Source: Andrena cerasifolii (Eukaryota; Arthropoda; Insecta; Hymenoptera; Andrenidae). From it: a stretch of DNA of 64,000 bases. A program made the translations under genes and the position numbers. The stretch is taken from NCBI RefSeq assembly GCF_050908995.1, contig NC_135119.1, positions 2,232,001 to 2,296,000 on the forward strand, read 5' to 3'. A model generated the notes under the pieces. It searched no databases and had not been told where the DNA came from. It saw only the letters and a list, made by a program, of their open reading frames with translations. Numbering within the stretch: the first letter of the stretch is position 1; each line of letters starts with the position of its first letter. This document shows positions 1 through 10,644 of this stretch, piece by piece.

Positions 1-337
1 CGCAAAATTAGCTTTACTGCTCGGCTTGGCCCGAAATTTAGATTCTGATTTTATAAAAAAAAATTTATTTATTTTTTGTGAGAATTGTCACATTCATCTG
101 GATTAATTAGGCATAATGAGCTGGAACATATTTCGTGACCACGGAGTTTACCGTTCGAAAGTTTGTAGGCGACTGACAAACACACAAAAACTTTCTGTTT
201 TATATGTTATGACGATGATGATGATATACAACAGCTTATTATTCAAACTATCCAAAAACTCCAGAATTTTGCGCGGGGCCTAATATTCGCAATTATCATT
301 TCTTTTTCTTTCGTAAAAATCAATCCTGTATAATTCA
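1..337. other. AT-rich sequence, nothing recognised
   Basis: No open frame, inverted repeat or RNA gene was recognised in this stretch. Confidence 0.4.
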
Positions 338-341
338 TTAA

Positions 342-621
342 CCCTTAACTGGTATACTGTTTTTGGCAAACGTGACTGGTATACTGGGGTCATGGCAGAC
401 CCCAAATAAAAAAGGACACAGAAATTTGTAAAGTCGACACTAGAGCAACCACTACGAATATTTTCTTCTTAGGTAATGTAGAAAATAATAGAAGCGTAGA
501 AAGTTAAACTATTATTATAAAATTAATTAGAAATTCAGTTTACCAACTTAGACAACCGAAAATTGTATATCGAACTTTGGGTGCTTGGGGTCACGAGCGA
601 CCCCGGGATACCAGTTAAGGG
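342..621. mobile_element. TTAA-flanked MITE (piggyBac-like)
   Basis: A 280-bp non-coding element with terminal inverted repeats CCCTTAACTGGTAT / ATACCAGTTAAGGG, flanked on both sides by TTAA (338-341 and 622-625). TTAA duplication and CCC-starting ends are typical of piggyBac-superfamily elements; the family assignment is inferred from this alone. Inside there are two further GGGGTC/GACCCC pairs near the ends. Confidence 0.8.
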
Positions 622-736
622 TTAATTAAAATATTTGCTAACTAACCCAAGTGGATTATAGGTAACACGCAGTTAGTAATATGCGATTTTTTCATATTAA
701 CTACAATTTATACGTTTGTAAAACGTAGAGGACAAG

Positions 737-1650
737 GTGGCATTATGGCTCCTGCTGGTAATTCGGCCCCTTCGTGATTTTCATACTATAAATAAAAATA
801 TCTAGCGACTAATAGCGTTATCCACTGCACCTACTACTAGCTATATATACAAGAGAAAACATATGACACTACGTGGAGCATAGTCGTTGCTAATAATACG
901 CATAAATAACATAACCTGCAAAACGAAAGTTTTTCGTCGTCCCCAAGAAGAAGTATTTCTTGTAGGTTAGGAAAGTTAAAGTGTTGTGTGTCGGGATATA
1001 TTTGATAAAAGGTACTTAGAATCGATATTTATAAGTAAGGTCACTTATTCTTTGATATTTTCAAATATAATCATAAAGTTTCCAAAACTATGCGTGTTGA
1101 TCAATTTGCCCCCCATAATGGAGGGTAATATGGCCTCCGGGTAATGGGCCCCAAAACTCATCCTCTGATATTTCGGACATCGAAATTCCTTATGAAGCTT
1201 CTGATAACATCGATGCAATATGCATGTTTTGTGGCGGGCGCTATGCCATGGACCAACGTGGCAAAATATGGATTAAATGCATCATATGCGAATTATGGGC
1301 ACATAGCAAGTGTACATCGTGCGAAAAAGTGGAATATGTGTACGACTTTTGTTATAAATAATGAAATATCCTTTACTCATTTATTTTTTATCTCTGATGC
1401 CATAGAATTATTTTTTACGATTTTTGTTCGGGGGACATATTACCCTCACTTTTTTAAGAGCGTCGAAAATGACATTTTTTCATAATATATGTTAAATTCA
1501 ATTAAATTGTTTTTCTTTTGCTTGCAACTTTTGTCACACATAACTTTATTAGTTTACCTACATTTTAAGCAAAAATTTTAAGCAATTTATATTATGAATC
1601 AGATTTTAGGAAGCTATATAAAACTGGGGGCCATATTACCACCCTCTTCG
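737..1650 (+). mobile_element. Pogo/Tigger-like DNA transposon remnant
   Basis: The ends carry similar inverted sequences (GGTGGCATTATGGCTCC near 737 and the complement of GGTGGTAATATGGCCCC near 1630-1646). The interior holds the C-terminal zinc-finger segment of a pogo-type transposase (1158-1361). No DDE catalytic core was found between the left end and that segment, so this looks like an internally deleted copy. Exact ends are uncertain. Confidence 0.45.
1158..1361 (+). pseudogene. Pogo-type transposase, C-terminal PHD-like zinc finger fragment
   Basis: Reading from 1158 gives about 67 codons to TAA at 1359-1361. The frame has an acidic Ser/Asp-rich lead-in and then a zinc-finger-like pattern: CMFC, a short loop, KCIIC, WAHSKC, SC and DFC, i.e. 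a CxxC...CxxC...HxxC arrangement. A PHD-like finger with the W-A-H-x-x-C signature commonly ends pogo/Tigger transposases of insects. The frame has no convincing start, and the upstream catalytic DDE region is missing. Function today is unlikely. The alternative is a fragment of a host PHD protein, but the flanking inverted ends favour a transposon. Confidence 0.55.
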
Positions 1651-2468
1651 CTAATAAATAACGAAAAGATTAAGAAAACTGTAATACAAATTTATTGCAA
1701 TAGATAATTTAAGCGACACAATCAGAATCTCGACATCCAATAATTAATAGTTGCAATTCACTTACAAAATAATAGTTATTTTACGGTTTTTGGAAGGAGG
1801 ATAGGTTTTTTAAAATTACAGAATTTTATTGGGAATATAATAGCGCAAGAAATGTTAGTAGCGGTATGAAAATTTGACAGCGCAAAGTATTTGTTTATGA
1901 GTTCGAGTTAAAGGAACTTGTCAATCATACTTGACTGTTACCCACACGTTACAAATACAAAATGGACACAAACTTAAGGGTTAGTAAAAGTGTTACAATC
2001 GTAATGATAGTGTTAGCGTCATCTTGGCGAAAGTGCGTGTATTGCGATAAATTTAGCATTCATAAATGGTAAAAAGTCTTCAAATAAAATAAACAGAAAT
2101 AGGATCTGAATGAAAAGGTAACATAAAAAGCACCGCAAATTCTGAAACAACTGGCTACGCCTTTGTCCGCAGAGAATAAATTGTTTTCTTTCCATGTCGC
2201 TGGTGGCTACGACACGTTCTAAATTAATTCAATCTTGCCAAACAACGACATATTGTGGTTTGCAAAAATGTTGACGGCCGGATGCTGCGCGGAGCAAGGG
2301 AGTTAATACCTACGGCAGTGGGGGTATATATGGTCACGAAGTCATCACGCACACAGTGATGCCAACATCGTGGGACATGGAACAAATGCTTACCCCCACT
2401 ATGCCTACCGCCGGCCCCCACTTTCTTTCCATTACACTGCACACAAGCATATCCTTGATACAGAAACT
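1651..2468. other. Intergenic, nothing recognised
   Basis: AT-rich until about 2150, then a more GC-rich stretch to 2440 with short overlapping open frames on both strands. None resembles a known protein and no repeat structure was seen. Confidence 0.35.
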
Positions 2469-2475
2469 GTTACCA

Positions 2476-2651
2476 TAGAGCTGTTACTATTTGACCCGTC
2501 GGGTACCCGAAACAACTTCAAGCAATTGAATGTTTTATTGTCTGTGGTATTGTGTGATGTTAGCCAAAAATGATCGAACAATACCACATTCAATGGCTTG
2601 ACGTTGTTCCGGGTAGCCGGGTACCCGACGGGTCAAAAGGTAACAGCTCTA
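2476..2651. mobile_element. Short MITE with 7-bp target repeat
   Basis: A 176-bp element with ends TAGAGCTGTTAC / GTAACAGCTCTA followed by a further inverted pair around CCCGTCGGGTACCCG (2514 and 2620 areas). It is flanked by the direct repeat GTTACCA at 2469-2475 and 2652-2658. No coding content. Confidence 0.65.
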
Positions 2652-2859
2652 GTTACCACGCAGCTACTTCTCCGACTTTTTTTAATGAAAATTTCACATT
2701 TTATAGACAAAAGTATGACTTTTCGAATATACATAATGTTTCCTTGATAAAAACATTTCTCCACTGCAAAAATTATTTTAAAATCCGTCCTACTTTTTGG
2801 CCTCCTAGGTGTATGTAGCCCCTTAAATGAAATGCAATGCAGGGTCATCCATTAAAGTT

Positions 2860-3536
2860 GCAATCTACGCACACGCGAACAGACGAAAATGGCAACACCG
2901 CCTCACGGACGCATTCTACTACAACCATACGTCGATGCTTCCGCCATCTATGGGCTGAAATATGAGAGTGTAGCCTCTCGGGCTAGGCCTGCTCGTCGCG
3001 GTGGGGACCGCTCATGGCGGTGGGGATTCGGTGCCCGTGAGGTACGTATACACGCAGCGAAGCATCCCCACCACTTTCTCGTTTCTTTCTTGCTCTCATT
3101 CCATCTCGCTCTCGCCTTCGCAGAACAAGAGCTAGTCAGAAGTGGTAGGAATAGCGCCAAGCTCCTGACGTGTAGGCCAAACCGAGTTCTTAACGTAGAA
3201 ATATATACATCAGAATAGGTGTGTGTTAGGTCGGAAAAAATTCAGGAGTTTTATTGGTGAGAACATTCATTCTTTCTCGATAGCTTCATTTCGTATTGGG
3301 CTACGCATAGCTTCGTAATGCACACAACTACTACGCTAAGAATAAACAGCAGCCACACGGCTTCGTTCAAGCGGAGCCGAGTACCGTTCCCGCTACCACA
3401 CCATACCCTTCGGGGACCCAGCAACTTGAACTGCCAATCCACGATCGCCAGGTGGTGGTGGCTGATTTCTCTTCACGCGCTGCTTGAGAAACCGAACTCA
3501 CCGGCCAATATATCTGAACACGACCTTAGTCGTTTG

Positions 3537-3578
<42 letters not shown>

Positions 3579-3900
3579 AGAAACAATTGCTTGAAATGCT
3601 ACCTACAAAATAAGCTGAATTCTAGGATGGTCTCTATCAAATTAACGTCGCAAACAGCTATTAGTGAATCGGAGGTCCCCGCGTCAAGTGAGCGACCCGC
3701 GCGCTTCGCTGTTATGGCCGGTTTACCACTCACACCCTGGATTACTATAAACTCAGCTATGCAAGAATCAATTCCCACTTCGCCCCTCAATTCGAGACGC
3801 GACGCGTTCTGAACGTGGCCGAAAACCGAGCGTGAACGAACCAAGCCATGAGTGTCTGTCCACGACAAAGCCCAAATGTGGCCAAAGTCGACTGTTAAGC
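2860..3900. mobile_element. Transposon fragments related to the element in kelch intron 4
   Basis: The stretch near 2889-2920 (AAAATGGCAACACCGCCTCA and onward) resembles the inner end of the element at 39618-41607. The stretch at 3620-3680 (AGGATGGTCTCTATCAAATT and onward) resembles its interior. The middle (3220-3520) contains an AATAAA and could be an old LTR-like piece on the minus strand, which I could not confirm. Overlapping open frames here are shadows. Confidence 0.4.
3545..3576. repeat. (TA)n microsatellite
   Basis: An uninterrupted run of alternating T and A of about 30 bases. Confidence 0.9.
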
Positions 3901-3972
3901 GGAGGCACACTCCACGGAGAGTTAGGCGCGCATAAATAAATAAATATGAAAAATGTGGCGCGAGGAGATATA

Positions 3973-4810
3973 AGGTAAATGTCCCCATTTCTGCTCATTT
4001 CATATTTTTTTTATTATTATAAGCGTTACGTTTGTACTATAGTCGCAACAAAATAATTCTAAATTATTTAAATATTTACGCGAGTGTTGCACAAGGTTCG
4101 AGCCAATCAAAGTGCAGCATAAGCAACGAAAAACTTTTAAAACGGGACTCATGATTTTTCGATCGTGTTTTAGCTGGTTGTGCTAAGGAACAGCGTCACT
4201 ATTGGTATTCGATAATTACAGTAAAATTTCTTATTTAATAACAAAATCAGATACCGTATTGTGCTCTGGATTTAGATATTTTTACTATTTTTAATTTTTT
4301 TTTAAGGAGAAAAGAGGTGATTAGGCTTAGGGTCAAGAGAATCACCGTCATGTCCGCATTTCTACTCACCAAAATTTTAGTAACATAACCTCACAAATTT
4401 TAGTAACATAACCTCACAAAAATATTTCTATTCGAAGGCATTTTATTTTTTGATTATCATTATTTTTGCTTTACTATTGTGTTATAAAACCTCTCCATAA
4501 AAGATGTAACTTAGTTTAACCTGAAAAGGCATCATATTATGTGAGTAGAAATTGGTACAAATGGTGAGTAAAAATACGCACATTGTTATTTTTCGTGAGC
4601 AGAAATACGGACATTCAGAGCATTGTATTTAATTACAAATTACTAATAGTTAAACATCTTGAAATATCTTTCTTAAATAGTTTTTGAATTGGTTGATTTA
4701 TTATTAAAGAATTAATCAAATACTCTGCCACTTTTGATTACAAACAATTTTTTTACACCTTCTTTATTTTGAGTAACCTCTTAAATTAGCAGAAATTGGA
4801 ACATTCACCT
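3973..4810. mobile_element. TA-flanked MITE
   Basis: Left end AGGTAAATGTCCCCATTTCT and right end the complement of AGGTGAATGTTCCAATTTCT, each flanked by TA (3971-3972 and 4811-4812). Internal copies of the subterminal motif (GTCCGCATTTCTACTCA near 4350, GAGCAGAAATACGGACATT near 4600) repeat the same theme. TA duplication suggests a mariner or pogo relationship. No coding content. Confidence 0.65.
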
Positions 4811-5240
4811 TAAACGGAAGACTGTTCCGTGCGATCGTTTTCAGATCAAATTCTAACGCGCAAAGAAACGGACGAGTAAACCGATAATACCTACAGCAAA
4901 GTAGTGTAGGTAAAGAATAGGGCGAAATCAACCATAAGGGTGGAATCAATTTAAGGAAAATATAAGGATAGGTTTGTAAGACAAGTCGAATCTTTGATCA
5001 TGCGCGAAGTTACTTCTTGCAGCGACCCAGCGCGCGACGTTCGGCTAGCCAGCATTGAACAGCGGTGATGCCCGAGCTTCGAGAATTCTAGGATGGTCTC
5101 TTTCAAATTAACATCGCACAGGGCTATTCGGAATTTCCCAGGTCGGATAAGCGCGCTCCGCTTTTATGATCGGTTTACCACTCGCACCCCGGATTACTGT
5201 AACGAAGTTTGAAAATAATGTCGACTGATCTCGTCCCCGT
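4811..5240. mobile_element. Element fragment shared with kelch intron 4
   Basis: From about 5060 to 5230 the sequence (GATGCCCGAGCTTCGAGAAT, GGATGGTCTCTTTCAAATTAA, TAATGTCGACTGATCTCG) is closely similar to stretches at 40140-40300 and, inverted, at 41400-41500. This is a dispersed transposon end that directly abuts the left arm of the Polinton-like relic. Confidence 0.5.
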
Positions 5241-6014
5241 CTCTTTCGCCCCAAGGTCGTGGCGTTCGAACAACGAGTGCAAGAGAGAGGTACGACATGA
5301 ATCTATCTCTATTTCACTCTCTCGGTCTGTAGACAAAACATAGAGAGGTATTACGCGTAGAAGATGCAAGTCGAAACCTGCATGACCATCGCGTGATAAC
5401 CACGCCAAAACATATAGCTCTAATGATCAAAGGTCCACTTCCGAGAATAATGCGCAGTATCTTCGCGCATTCTCGAAACCGCGAAAATTCAAAGGGTTCC
5501 TATCGCCCCAAGGCTAGATGAAGCACGCGATAGCCGCGTCGCAGCCGTGCAATCCGTACGCGCAAGCGCCACCGCGAACGGGTCGCGACGTTCGAACTAT
5601 GAGTGCGAGAGAGAGGTATGATATGCACCTATCTCTGTCCCTCTTGGTCTGTAGACAAAACATAGGCATTATTATTATTATGCGTAGAAGATTCAAGTCG
5701 AAACCTGCATAGCCCTCGCGCGAACATATATCGAAATACACATAGCTCTAATGACCGAAACTACACTTCCGATAAGAAGTAATGCACATATGCTATGCGA
5801 GTCTAAATATAGGTGTATCGACGTTGCGTAGGTCATGTGATTTATGAACACGCGAGTACAGTTACATTGTAGGAGAATGTACCTAGTAAGGAATGAAGAT
5901 CGAAAGAGCGCTAGTTTTGGGATAAGTGATATCTACCGCGGGTAGGAAAGGATATTGGTAAAGTATATAGACTTGTGCGCATTATTGTCGTACGTGGCGA
6001 GCATCGCGTATAAT

Positions 6015-6764
6015 CTAATCCAAGCCTAACGCTAATAGTTTACAATCTAACATAGAATGTTGTTCGAAGTATTTGCTTTCTGAAATACATTTTTCAAAGT
6101 CCGCCGGCGATGTCGAAGCGGTACGTATAATGTCGACAAAGGATGCGTACTTGCTGGTTACGGAGTACAGAATTTCCAATAACCACGATAACAAATAATC
6201 GATGCAACGATCGTATTTGAACATTTGGAGTATCGTAGCTTCAGTCATGTACATGGTGGAACTACCATTCGATATTTTGGCAACTCGTGTGAAGTCGATG
6301 CGTAAATGATCAAGGATGATAGGGCCTTGATGCGATGGCATTGCGTCGTTACGGAAACATTGGAGAATCTCAGGTTCTTATTGCAACAGAAGCTTCCACG
6401 TAGACATGAGTAAACACAGTTCGTTGCATTTGTTGTCGACTATCGCGATTTCGACGCAACCCGAATCCCGTCCGATACGAATTCCAATTACGAGACGTTT
6501 GTAGGTGGTCAAGGTAAATGGGTAATCGCGTCCCATGATTCGAATGTCGGATTTCGTCGGTGCTGATGGAGATTTATTGCTGTAAAAAAACACAAGCATA
6601 GAGTTGATAATTCCAACGGTTTCGTATAAATCGAAAAATATGCAAATGAGTACTATGTACCTCATATTCTGTTGTTGGTGCTGGTTAGGAAAATCCGTAT
6701 CGTTGCAGTGATAGGTGCGGTTGCCGAACATGTAGGAAGTGTCGTTAAAACGCCGGTTATACAT
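6015..6764 (-). pseudogene. Uncharacterised arm gene A (left copy)
   Basis: Two consecutive minus-strand open frames (6378-6764, then 6015-6341) read as successive parts of one protein. The upstream part begins near an N-F-N-D-T-S-Y-M-F-G motif and includes GRDYPFTLTTYKRLVIGIRI. The downstream part is predicted helical, with no signal peptide. I do not recognise the family. A second, inverted copy at 10683-11157 keeps only the downstream region, which supports a real gene carried by the element rather than chance. The break between the two frames and the decay of neighbours point to a pseudogene. Confidence 0.4.
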
Positions 6765-6845
6765 TTTGAATACACAGTACGGCTGTGTCTACTGAACGGA
6801 TGCGGATACTGACTGTGCGGTCACGAAGGTACGCGATTTAATGAC

Positions 6846-7288
6846 GTGGGATGATCCCATTGCTGCGTACTAAAGAGCAATGTGGAGAGTGGCTAGTATC
6901 GTGTAACGAATGCTTGCTCCTCGTCAACGAGCATCTGAACACCTAACGATTATCGGAATCCGTACAACGACGTTTGACATTACTCAAGACTAGTGACGAA
7001 ATAGGGCGAACGCACGACTGAAACATAATAGCGCGTATACTCGAGGAACTGGACGCGCGAGACGCATTGCTCGCGTCATCGTCTTCCGATGACGATAACG
7101 ATGGTAACGCGAGCCGTTTATCTCCGGTGCTACAGTTGCACGACCAAACACTTACGATCGACAGGCGCAAGATCCGCGTTGCGCTAAGTGTACCGTCATT
7201 ATGCGAGACATCGTGGAGAAATATCTTCCAACACGGATTTAGGCAATTGTCGCGGGAGCATCATCAACTGCTACGCCATACCGCGTGA
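6846..7288 (+). pseudogene. Uncharacterised arm gene B (left copy, broken)
   Basis: This stretch parallels the intact minus-strand frame at 10117-10644 but has internal stop codons (for example near 6943). The conserved part runs from about 7030 and includes an acidic Ser/Asp patch (ASSSSDDDNDGNASRL) followed by RRKIRVALSVPSLCETSWR. Family unknown. Confidence 0.45.
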
Positions 7289-7789
7289 AACAGTACTGCG
7301 AATAAATGCACATTGTATTGCATTGTGGGTGATAAGGATGTACTTCGCAAGAGGGTGAAGTACTTTACCGCGGTCATGTATACACCGTTAACACTTCTAC
7401 ACGACATCGAGAACGGAGCGGTTGAAGTGTACAAAGTATTGTGCCCTCGAACATTGACTATTACCGTGGTTTCGTTTTTGTGTCGTGAATTAGCATGATT
7501 TTTGGACAAGCATCCGGCCACGGTTGTGCGACGACACTCGAAGCGCATCATTTTACCGCTGAGTTTCCGATATCCGAACGCGGACCGTATCACGTAGAAG
7601 AGCCACATCAACCACTCGTGTCTAATTGGGCATGTCTGGTAGACAAACTATTTGTGCAGAAGAAATGAACATAGAGGTGTTCATGAGCACGTTCAGGGTT
7701 TTGTCTCAGATGTCGAAGCTTTTGTGCAACGTTGTAGAATTCAAGGACTGGGCAGATTAGTGAGACGCGTGCCTCGCACAGGTACGCGT

Positions 7790-8770
7790 GTGCCAACAAG
7801 TACCTGCTGGCAGCGACGTACGACGAGTCGAAACCATGGACGTATCTGGATGTACTTCGATACAACTCATTGCCCGACGACGACGGACCCGAGGGATGTC
7901 TGTTGGAGGTGGACATCGAATATCCCAAGGAAATTCACGACGCGCACACCGACCTTCCGTTCTGGCATGTGCCCAAGCACGCGACCACCGGACTAAATCA
8001 CCCTGAACACGGAGTTGAGAACGCGAACCACCAGTGACTTTCAGAAAACGCTGTACAAGCTAATGAACAATGGGGTGTACGGAAAGGCGATGGAAATCGT
8101 GCGCAATCGAGTAGACGTGCGATTGGTGACGCGTGGGACCGAGATGCGTAAATTAAAGGTAAAATTCGATAAACCTATATACGCGGGTATGAGCGTGCTG
8201 GATGTGTCGAAGGTATGCCTGTACGAATTCCATTACGAGTATATGTATGCGTACGAAGTATGATGATCGATGCAAGGTTTTGTATATCGATACCGACAGC
8301 CTCTTGCATCAGCTAGAGTGTAATGACGTGTACGACGCGATAAAACGCCATGTCGTCGACCGATGCGGCACGAGCGATTACGCGGAGAATAATCCGTACG
8401 GTATGCCGCGTGTAAACAAGCAGGTGCCTGGTCTTATGAAGGACAAGAATAACGGAGACGTGATGACCGAGTCCGTGGGACTGCGATCGAAGATGTATAC
8501 GAGTCGAGTGAGTGTGACGCGGCGTCGTTGGCTTCGGGAACGGTCAAGACGAAGAAAGTTAAGGGCATGAAGAGGCACGAGGTCGCGAACAAGATACGGT
8601 TCGAGGATTACGTTCAGTGATTCGTCAGAACCATATCCGTTCGCGATTGCATGATGTGTTTTCCGTCAACCAGCAGATGACCGCTCTCAGCCCGTTCGAT
8701 GGCAAACGATATGTGTTGCCCGATCAGGTCAGCACCCTTCCGTGGGGACACTATCGGATTCCCGAGCTCG
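7790..8770 (+). pseudogene. Polinton-type protein-primed DNA polymerase B, frameshifted
   Basis: Several plus-strand pieces in different frames line up in the order expected for the palm and C-terminal regions of Polinton-type polymerase B. (1) About 7793-8035: NKYLLAATYDESKPWTYLDV, then a GCLLEVDIEYPKEIHDAH segment. (2) About 8050-8100: KLMNNGVYGKAME, the K-x3-N-x2-YGK motif. (3) About 8280-8305: YIDTDSL, the catalytic metal-binding motif. (4) About 8600-8765: IRSRLHDVFSVNQ and LPWGHYRIP, a typical C-terminal end. Frame changes between the pieces and a shortened motif A region show it is broken. The enzyme copied the element's own DNA using a terminal protein primer. Confidence 0.75.
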
Positions 8771-9279
8771 ACGCCAACGACGTCCACGATATGTGACTCA
8801 TGTATACCTATTTCGCTTTGTATATAGTGTGCGTTTACATGCATGAGCATATGTATATGCGCATTATTTATCTCGAGTATGATTTTCCACGAACCAATAA
8901 GTATGTAATGTATCAACGTTGCGGGGGATAGGATGATAAACATATTGTAAACGTATCGGTATATACTGTTCTTTACTACCAAATACAAAAGAATCGAATA
9001 AAAGATTAACGATATACATATATAAATATATAATGCATGCCTGTCCAGGCATTTGCTCCCACGAGCAATCGTGAGTTGCTCTTCGCTCTTGAAGGCACCG
9101 AGCCACGAACCTCGCACCCCTCAAGAGCCAAAGGTGCTCATGGTGGGCACAAGCGTCGGCTCTTGCCTTCGCTCGCAACCATCCGCGGTTGAACTTCGAA
9201 GGCATAAGCAAAAGTTGGAGGGGTCTGATATAATGAGTGTATATTTACTTAAAAGTAATAACGAGCTGCTGTTGCTGCG

Positions 9280-9774
9280 TTACAGAACATTCTTTACGTG
9301 TATCCACGAGTTCCTGGACGAGTCGAATCCCAACCATTTCACGTACCCCTGGTTCCTCTTGCGACAAATAATCTTCCCGATTAGATAGACATCCGAATTC
9401 GCGGCAGAATGCAGTTCGTGCTCATAGAATCCGCCCGTGATCGAGTCTCCCGCGGAATCGCGTAGAATGTACGTTACCGGGCGTGTTCGTTGTACCGCCG
9501 TGATTTTGAACACCTCAGTAGACCAGTTTGGCGTGTACCCCTTCTCGAAGATCGTCTTGAACTTGCTCACGCATACCTTGTCGCTGACGTGGAATTTCGC
9601 GCGCCGTAGCTCAACACCTGACGCGGTGTTGGGGTCGGAAGACAGTTCGCGCACGATGAATGACAAACGAGTCGCGGAGGTTATGTCGACGGGTCGCGCG
9701 TTGATCGTGAACACGGGCGTAGGTAATAGATCCAACCAGCGATAGGATGCGTTTAAAGAGAAATGTTTCCACAT
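9280..9774 (-). pseudogene. Polinton integrase, C-terminal part with chromodomain
   Basis: A 164-codon minus-strand frame. It opens with an integrase tail segment (MWKHFSLNASYRWLDLLP) and continues with a DNA-binding-like beta region (KFHVSDKVCVSKFKTIFEKG, YTPNWSTEVF). It ends in a chromodomain-like stretch around residues 125-160 (VYLIGKIICRKRN, YVKWLGFDSSRNSWI). This tail is typical of Polinton/Maverick integrases, which are related to retroviral integrases. The DDE catalytic core would lie upstream (above 9774) and was not found in frame, so I call it a truncated copy. It converges with the polymerase remains. Confidence 0.7.
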
Positions 9775-10019
9775 TGAGTTATTCAGCGTGCGATCCCACG
9801 TTCAAAGTGGTTCGATAGATGTTGAAAGAGGCGCGATAGACGTTGAAAGAGATTCGATACACGTTTAAAGAGGTTCGATAAACGTTCAGAGATTAATCTA
9901 AATAGTGTAGCCTTCCCCACACCAACCACCGCGAAAGTACTTGGCCTTGCGTTCGTCGTACTTGCTGAACGTATTGATGATCATGAGTTGTTGTTGGTGT
10001 TGGCTTTGGCGATTCTGAA

Positions 10020-10195
10020 AAAAATTTTGGCAGCGGGTTAGTGCTGAAAAAAATTATCAGCGTGCTGGGTTTGGAAATTTTGTATAACCCAGCCCGCTGC
10101 CGAATTTTTTTCAGAACTAACCCGCTGCCAATTTTTTTTTCGGAACTAACCCGCTGCCAAAATTTTTTTCAGAAGTAACCCCTAGCCAATTTCTT
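10020..10195. repeat. Short direct/inverted repeats around AACCCGCTGCC
   Basis: Five to six copies of a roughly 30-base unit containing AACCCGCTGCC (or its complement GGCAGCGGGTT) separated by T-rich runs. It sits at the inner edge of the right arm. Confidence 0.7.
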
Positions 10196-10644
10196 TTTCG
10201 ATGCTCCCGCGACAATTGCATAAATCCGTGTTGGAAAATACTTCTCCACGATGTGTCGCATAATGACGGTACATTTAACGCAACACGGATCTTGCGCCTG
10301 TCGAACGTACGTGTTTGAACGTCCAACTGTAGCACCGTAGATAAACGGCTCGCGTTACCATCGTTATCGTCATCGGAAGACGATGACGCGAGGAACGCGA
10401 CTCGCGCGTTCATTTCCTCGGGTATACGCGCTATTATGTTTCGGACGTGCGTTTGCGCTATTTCGCGACTAGTCTTGAGTAATGTCAAACGTACGGATTG
10501 GTGTACGGATTCCGATAATCGTTGGGTGTTCAGATGCTCGTTGATGAGGAGCGACCACTCGTTACACGATACTAGCCACTCGCTACACTGCTCTTCAGTA
10601 CGCAGCAGTGGGATCACCCCCCTCAACAACTCATACGAATTCAT
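10117..10644 (-). CDS. Uncharacterised arm gene B (right copy, intact frame)
   Basis: A 175-codon minus-strand frame starting with ATG at 10642-10644. It is predicted soluble and mainly helical in the first 100 residues, with an acidic patch (SSSSDDDNDGN) near residue 92 and a basic RRKIRVAL motif after it. The last 25 residues run into the repeat unit at 10020-10195, so the natural C-terminus is probably near 10195. I do not recognise the family. The left-arm copy (6846-7288) has stops while this one does not, so the right copy may be younger or still under selection. Confidence 0.4.
   Translation of the reverse strand: MNSYELLRGVIPLLRTEEQCSEWLVSCNEWSLLINEHLNTQRLSESVHQSVRLTLLKTSREIAQTHVRNIIARIPEEMNARVAFLASSSSDDDNDGNASRLSTVLQLDVQTRTFDRRKIRVALNVPSLCDTSWRSIFQHGFMQLSREHRKRNWLGVTSEKNFGSGLVPKKKLAAG

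Larger units (their letters stand above)
5241..7290. repeat. Left inverted arm of the Polinton-like block
   Basis: Runs as the inverted, diverged counterpart of 10195-11405: for example 5240-5507 matches 11145-11405 inverted, 6010-6475 matches 10690-11140 inverted and 6845-7280 matches 10195-10620 inverted. The left arm has extra material: a second diverged copy of the outer segment (about 5570-5775) and a block (about 6476-6840) that the right arm lacks. Confidence 0.7.

Noticed and set aside
3226..3517. Possible minus-strand LTR with AATAAA and a CCTAACA end
   Set aside because: No matching target duplication or primer site was found, and the 5' border is arbitrary.
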